A DNA stretch of 64,000 nt, taken from assembly GCA_032209605.1 (NCBI GenBank), contig JASFXZ010000016.1, positions 372,001-436,000 on the forward strand, read 5' to 3'. The position numbers and the translations under genes are program-made. This stretch comes from Mactromeris polynyma (taxonomy: Eukaryota > Mollusca > Bivalvia > Venerida > Mactridae). Shown one piece after another: positions 57,686 through 64,000 of this stretch. The notes under the pieces were generated by a model. The model searched no databases and was not told the origin of the DNA. It saw only the letters and a program-made list of their open reading frames with translations. The stretch's first letter is position 1, and each line of letters opens with the position of its first letter.

Positions 57686-60600
57686 ATTGTAAATGATTCT
57701 GTTCATGGCCACATTCAGTTGGATCCATTATGTGTGGACATTATTGATACGCCACAGTTCCAGCGTCTCAGACGTTTAAAACAACTTGGTTCTGCATACT
57801 ACGTGTATCCTGGAGCGTCGCACAATCGATTTGAACATAGCATTGGGTAAAATAAAATTTGAATAATTAAATGCACAGAATAAATAACACCTTCATCATT
57901 TCGTTACTTTATGTACATTATTCCTATTTGTTTGTGTACACTATTACCTTTGTGTTGTTTATTATACAAAACCATGTTGCTAAGATTTGGTCTTTTAATG
58001 CTTACAGTACAACCTCTCCAGAGCGGTGATCTCTTGAGCAACAACTTCTCATCAGTATATCATTCCTGTAGTAAGAGTTAACTATACATTCAATCTTTCT
58101 AGAGAGACAACCTGACAACATTCACCAAAATGTACGGCTGCCAAAGTGTGTTTCTCTGGAGAGTTTGCACTGTAGTCGAATGATTCTAATGTGAATACGT
58201 CTGTTTTTATTTTATTTATTTCTTACCCTGTTTGCCTGTGCGAATTTATATATAAAGTGTCGGTGTGACATTATTGATAGACAATGCCTCCCACACAGAC
58301 CGTGGTTTAATTGATGGAATACCCTAAGAATGTCAGTAATCATAGGCCGAAAGGGGTTAGAAAAGAACATGAATATTATATTAAATAAAGGAACTGCAAA
58401 TGGGGAGAGGAGAACATATATGAAAAACATAAATAGCAATAATAACCACACAGCAATTAACAGCCTTGTTACTGTCCATAAAATACTGTGGATTTAAATC
58501 GTTTTAACAGCTAGCTAATCTCACACCTATCCGCTATATGGTAATTGATTTCCAACATATACACATACATTGGCTAAGTTACCAGTCTTTAAAAGCAAAA
58601 AACCATCCCACAATAACATATACACTGTACATAATCCAGTATGAAGTAACAAGCACCCTAATACTGACCTTGCTCTCAGTCCAAGCTCCATGCCTATTTC
58701 AATTTGGAAGTAAAAAATAGTATATGTACATCAAATAATTTACCATTGGGCAGTTCCAAGCATTTGAATATTACTTCATAATTTAGTTATAATTTATAAG
58801 CAGTTTCATGTCATTTCGTTGCATTACATAATTATGACGTTGGACGTGCAAATATTACAAAAGGTAGTGTTTTTGCCACCTTCCGTCGTTTGTTTTTGGT
58901 GTTTCTAAAATGGTCATTTTCAAGACTTGATACAACTGGTTCCAAATATGCAAACCCAACATTTCCAAATACTGAGGGGAGGTCAGTGATATGGATTACA
59001 AACTTTGACAAATGTATCCTGTTTAATCTGTATAATTTAGTCTCAAAACATTAACTAATGCGTCTTCTGTTATTTTTATTACAAAACGCTGCATCCGTTT
59101 TATATCCAGTCTATCTCGAATATACATTTACGTTTGTAATATCATGGTTGACTCTTACCAGTTTATTTTGTCTCGATAGTTCCATTTTAGGCCTCACCAA
59201 ATTGATTTATAGTTCGACGGATTTACCGCTCCTTTAAAATGCAAGAGTAGAAAATAAAAAAACATTTTACCCGCTCGCACCTCCGTCAAAAATCTAATTT
59301 TATTTTTTGCTGTGCGCGAAATTCGGCGCTAATAAAGGCTACTTTTCGCATTTAAAGGTACTCTCATTCATTTAATTACCTTTCGGAACAAATGCTACCG
59401 TCTGCTGAAGCGTTCGGGAGATCCCACGATTTCCGAAAATCGTCTGTCCAATATTTAAAGCTTTCAAGAGTAGTCGTTCGTAACAACTTTTCATTGGCTT
59501 CCAAATTCAATGAATAAATCGCTTTGCATTTCACACATGGTGTCGTGATAATATTACAGAAGACAGTTAGCTCCTCCAAACTGGCCCACAATTAACATCG
59601 ATGATATAATCTGTCATTAAAATCACATCTGTACATCCTTAAAGACGACAACGATATTAAATATATGCCTAGCAACCGTAGTTAACACTCCCATAATGCA
59701 TTGTAAACATGGGAGTACCTACAAGGATCATAGACAATGTGTAGGAAATTTACATTCAATGCATCAAAACTTAGGCTAAATAAACGTTGATACACACACA
59801 GACATTTAAAGGTTTGGGATACTTGTGTAGCATGAAATACTTGTGACAAGCTTGGAAAATTATACGAATACTGGAAAATTCATGCAGTCGCGAAAACAGA
59901 TGACAATAGAAAATGTAAACGAATTCGGATAGAATAAAGCGAGCATCAAAGACATAAATACCATATGGTATTTAGGTCTTTGCGAGCATGGATCTGTATA
60001 ATATGTGTTTGGTCAGTCTATAATTCTGATCAACACATATGTGTATGATTCGATGCTTCGTTATAAACATCTTGATTGGAAAAATGCATTAATATAGGTA
60101 AGAAGAAAAGCCTCACAACTAGAAATTAGAAAACAATATTGTAAGCCCCCTTACTCTGAGGCTTTACAATATAACCATTATTTTGTCCAAAACAGGAAAT
60201 CAGATGGAACTGAAATTCTGAAGTTGGCTGTTGAAATTCTGCCAAGACTAACATGGTGCTATTGAACATAATACTTTTAAACTTGAAATGCCATAAGAAG
60301 ACTAGCTATACATTTTTCACATGGTTAAGAATCGCCCTGTCAGTCGGGGTGTCCAAGTATTTAATATTTAGTTTAAGGCAAGAAATACTCAGTTCTCAAG
60401 GAAAAGTAACTTGGCAAACATAGCAATCAGATGTGTTGATGTGTAAGACATCTAATGCATATTATTCATGAAGGTATTTTTAAGGAGAATTTATGACCCA
60501 TTAACAGTTCTAAACTAGTTGTGCATCTCATGGTAACATTCAAGTCGGAGTGAGTAGCTCACATACGCACAAGGTGCTTAATGCAAGCTAATGTAGTTGC

Positions 60601-63600
60601 CTGATGTCTAGTTTTAAGTTTGCAACCAGCATTGCTCAATGTATTTGTATTTGCTACTCATTAAAAAGAATAGAATTGGAAAAAAAGCGCCGTCAGTAAA
60701 ATATTGAGAAATATAAGAAAAATAAAATTGTAAAATAAACCTCGCCGCCTGTGAAATTCTGAGAAGTAAAAAAAATAATTAAAAAAAACAATTCGCTCGC
60801 TCGTCCCATCTTTTTCTTCGAAAAATCCGAAGAACTACTGATCAATTTGGTGTGGCCTTAACATTATACAAATGAGTAAGCACCAGTTTTTTATCAATGG
60901 TAATAGGTCGATGATAGTGTAACCTCAAGGAAGATATGTCAAATGTGGAACAATGGAAGCAAGCAGGTCGATGAAAACTTTAAAATCCCGAATGTGTTAT
61001 GATTCTGACAATTGTAACACAACTAAAATTGGCAAGTTACAAGAGAAATACAGTGCTGCATAAAAGTCCTTGAGATTTCATACGAAATTTTACTGAACTA
61101 ATTCCATTATTTGCAGAGTATGTCATTTAGCAGGAAGGTTTGTGGAACTTCTCAAAGCTAACCAACCCGAATTGAAGATTAGCGAAAAAGATGTTCTGTG
61201 TGTGAAAATAGCAGGCCTTTGTCATGACCTGGGTTTGTGTTTGATATTTTATGATAACCACGTGTAATTCAGTAAATAAAATAATCATAACGTTTGTTTA
61301 GCCACGTCGTTGTCATGTTCCTCTATTTAATCTACCTTCCATAATTCGTAAGAAATTAACACATATTTTTGTGGCTGTGTAAAGTTGGCTTAGCTAAGCA
61401 AGTAAAACAATTGAATGTCGATCTGGACTCGACGTTGAAAATCGACCTTTTAAACATTGAAAAGTACACGCCAAAATAACTCCAGCTGACTCGGCGTACA
61501 ACATTCGTCATTCAAACAAAAAATTTGCAGTTGGTGACGCTGTGTTTTTTAGTTTTCTTGCACTTATGATTTCGGTATTGTATATTTCGCCAGCCTATAA
61601 TATGAGCCCCCTAATCCGTTTGTTATTTTTGTGTCTTACCCTAAGTATGTCTCCGCTCTTTGCCTATACCGTTTAGGGAAGTTCTGATTTGTTAACGTGT
61701 TTCACATTTTTTCACTTTCACAGGAAAAAAACCTTTAAGAATATTAAAGACAGGAACATGTTTACAGCATGTGTTCATTGTAATCAAACGCAATTGAAGC
61801 AGAACTTTAAATAAAACTTAGTTTACACTGACTTGATAACAATTCCTATCCTTTATTGCAGGACATGGTCCGTTTTCCCACTTATTTGAGACATTCGTCA
61901 ACGAATCACAACCAGATGACACACATTGGGAGGTAATGTGTTTAATTACGTCATTATCACTAGGGGAAATCAATCTGTTATATTCCTTACAGCTTCTGTG
62001 TTTATTTTGGCGTTATTTGCTTCACTTATTCATGACGTCATTTAGCATCAACGACAAATATAGTACGGCCAAGATCTGAATAACATTGACAAAACGTCAT
62101 TGTATGGATCAGTCCATGTAGGTTGCAGGTAAGTTAAATGATCATGATCATAAAGGCGCATTTCTGATTTTGAAAAAAAACATATCAATACACAGATATC
62201 AAATCAGCGTGTTTATTACATAGCTTATTGAATACGCATCTGAATCTCGACGAGATTATTCGGGTTCGAATCCTGACATCTTTTTTCATAAATTCTTTTT
62301 AAGCGCGAAAGTATCATGCTTTCACGAAATATGGTTTGATGTATCGCAGCAAACTAGATAAATATGTGTAAACATAAAACTATTTTGGCAGAAAATATTA
62401 AAACGAGTTTCGTATTGTCGCAGCAAGACAGCTCTAGACATTGTTTAAAAAAATCACTACTTCTGTGTACAAGAGGCTTCTATGAATCAGCCTGTCATTC
62501 CGTTGTCTTGCCATAGTAAAAGAACTGCATGTCTGTGGTGTCAGAACGGACGGTAGTGAAAAACGTTTCAAGAAAACAAGAGGTAACAAGTAACATTTCA
62601 TTGGTTTGCTTTAATCTCGCTGTGGTTAGCTAGACAGTAAATTATATGATTTTAAACCAGATTCATCAGCCTTTTTTAGTAGGTCAAGCCCCATATCCTA
62701 AATTTATATAGTAGAAACTTAAAACATCTTCTTGTCAAAAACTTATGACCTAATCTCTACAAGGAGTGTTCAAATTATTTGGATTCTTAAAAATCTCATT
62801 CAACACAGGAAGACACAATATTAAATAATAAAAACCCCAGACAGGCAAGGTTTGATACACGATGGTGCTTAACTAAAATAAGATTATTAATTAAGACAAT
62901 TATTGTACGTTGAAAAGTCTTAGACATTTATGTTTACAAAGCTTCAGAGCCAAGCTCAATATAATGAAGAACAAAGGATAAACATCTCTTTTCAAAAAAG
63001 TGGTGTGGTAGGGTATTAAACACTTTAAATGATAGCTCTAGTTTTTCCTATTACATTTATTTAAATTTATTTATTTCGTTGCATTCTGATAATAATTATT
63101 TAGTTACTGAGAGCAGGATATGCTGATGATGCTTGCTTCCTTAGCACTGATGCATTAACCGTGTGTACTGTTTAGTGTGCATAATGGTTAATAGCTTTTA
63201 TCGATTAGCTACTGCTTTGTTAATCATTTATGTTTATATGCTAGGAATTTACAGCGGTTAAGTGTGAGGTAAGCTAGCAGTTAAATTGATTAAAGACCCC
63301 AGTATTTTACTGACAGTTGCAAGGCTATTAATCGATGTATCATTATTATTTCCCATTATGTCTTAGATACCTTTCTCCATGTAAAATTCCTTGACCTTTG
63401 TTTTGCCCCCTTTCTGTCCGCGGCTAAGTTGCTTTCTTGGCTTTTCCATCATTCCATCCCTCCCCTTGTTGTCCCCTCCAATTCTCCATGGTTGTTTTTT
63501 ATTATCAGATACTTCCTGACTTCCCTATTCCCATATATGTTTGCCTTTACATCTCCTCAACTCATTATGTTCGTTATGCTGATGTTTCCCTGGGATCTGT

Positions 63601-63989
63601 GTGAGGAGGCATTGACTTGTGATTGTGGCTTTCCCTGCAACAAATTAATCCTCCCTTATTGACTTTCTAAATATTAATTTCAATGCTCAAGATTTAAAAA
63701 AGACACGCCTAAATTACATAATAATTGTCCATACGGTAATTACATAAGGATAAGGCAGTTTGTCGTTATAAGGATATGTAGTTATGGGCAATTTATACTG
63801 TATTCTCATTCATTACATGTATACATTTTAAATGTTTTGTAGCATGAGGAGGCATCCATAGACTTGTTTGATCATCTGATCAAAAGCAACCAAAAAGTGA
63901 AAGACGGGTTTTTATCAAGAAAATTGAAAAAACAAGATAAAACATTCATTAAACAGCTTATAAAGGGAAAAGTAATAACTGATCAAAAT
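57686..63989 (+). CDS. SAMHD1: SAMHD1-like dNTP triphosphohydrolase, HD-domain exons, partial
   Basis: Four exons on plus with agreeing phases: 57686-57846, 61117-61232, 61862-61932, 63843-63989; each is bounded by AG and GT, and the last donor (GTAAGT) shows that the gene continues past 64000. The 165 codons begin [15 protein letters not shown] and match the start of the SAMHD1 HD domain. Metal ligands are present: His in [10 protein letters not shown] in LCHDLGHGPFSH, plus the His of WEHEE; the distal Asp lies beyond the window. The allosteric GTP-site residues also fit (V and N of IVND; D, Q and R of [15 protein letters not shown]). SAMHD1 cleaves dNTPs to nucleoside and triphosphate as a tetramer and in vertebrates limits retroviruses. 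The 5' end (any SAM domain and the start codon) is not found in the TE-rich upstream DNA; bivalves carry several SAMHD1-like copies, some without SAM. The largest intron, 57847-61116, holds no further exon of this gene. Confidence 0.93.
59270..59640. other. GC-richer block with exon-like minus frame in the SAMHD1-like intron
   Basis: A minus frame at 59376-59588 (no ATG; preceded by a stop) reads [19 protein letters not shown] and [20 protein letters not shown] and ends at a donor-like GAAAG|GTAATT. It may be an exon of an inserted element or an old gene copy; no partner exon is seen. Confidence 0.25.
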
Positions 63990-64000
63990 GTAAGTGTTTC

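Noticed and set aside
62224..62285. tRNA-like text with 'gggttcgaatcctga'
   Set aside because: Only the B-box region is convincing; no A box at the right distance and no SINE body.
63429..63662. Plus frame of 77 codons before the last SAMHD1-like exon
   Set aside because: Starts with TTG, lies in a T/C-rich intron tract, and is hydrophobic only because of composition.
1..64000. CRISPR arrays, operons, phage or bacterial genes
   Set aside because: The tandem arrays have no spacer-repeat structure, genes are split by introns, and no bacterial-type gene is present.

Overview
The window looks like nuclear DNA from a mollusc, most likely a bivalve. It is AT-rich, its animal genes are split by many GT-AG introns, and it is full of tRNA-derived SINEs, MITEs, minisatellites and repeats built on the 'GACCTTGACC' theme that is common in bivalve genomes. 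The taxonomic call is inference from this character; no search was run. Four host protein genes can be read with confidence by joining exons whose splice phases agree.

Layout. (1) 1-17.3 kb: the 5' part of a MORN1-like gene on the minus strand (coding exons at 17182-17245, 12250-12321, 9184-9393 and 8768-8861). It runs off the left side; its introns and 3' flank hold a 143-bp tandem repeat (0.76-1.6 kb), a 29-bp satellite (5.03-6.25 kb), a TAA-flanked MITE (6712-7384), SINE copies, a 78-bp minisatellite (12.8-13.3 kb) and a possible single-exon gene (14008-14460). (2) 17.3-23.1 kb: no gene; a 127-bp hAT-like MITE, a 21-bp minisatellite, a SINE with target-site duplications and a bivalve-type dispersed repeat. 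(3) 23.1-31.3 kb: a complete eight-exon Schlafen-like (AlbA_2, SLFNL1-type) gene on the minus strand, 261 codons. (4) 31.7-44.5 kb: repeats, including an inverted pair of tandem arrays, a LINE reverse-transcriptase relic, several tRNA-like SINEs and an 848-bp element with 65-bp near-perfect terminal inverted repeats. (5) 44.5-50.6 kb: a decayed PIF/Harbinger transposon with its two usual genes facing each other (Myb/SANT-like on plus, DDE transposase on minus), both with stop codons, plus a TTAA-flanked insertion. (6) 53.2-53.8 kb: a histone H1 gene of the polyadenylated, short-tailed type, with an intron directly before the stop codon. (7) 54.3-57.1 kb: SINE, a duplicated 0.8-kb block and Harbinger-like terminal repeats. 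(8) 57.7-64.0 kb: the HD-domain part of a SAMHD1-like dNTPase gene on plus, running off the right side.

Nothing resembles an operon. The one possible functional theme is that two families with known antiviral members in vertebrates (Schlafen and SAMHD1) lie about 26 kb apart; whether this means anything cannot be judged from one window. MORN1 is usually linked with cilia and sperm, H1 with chromatin. Most of the remaining sequence is mobile-element debris.
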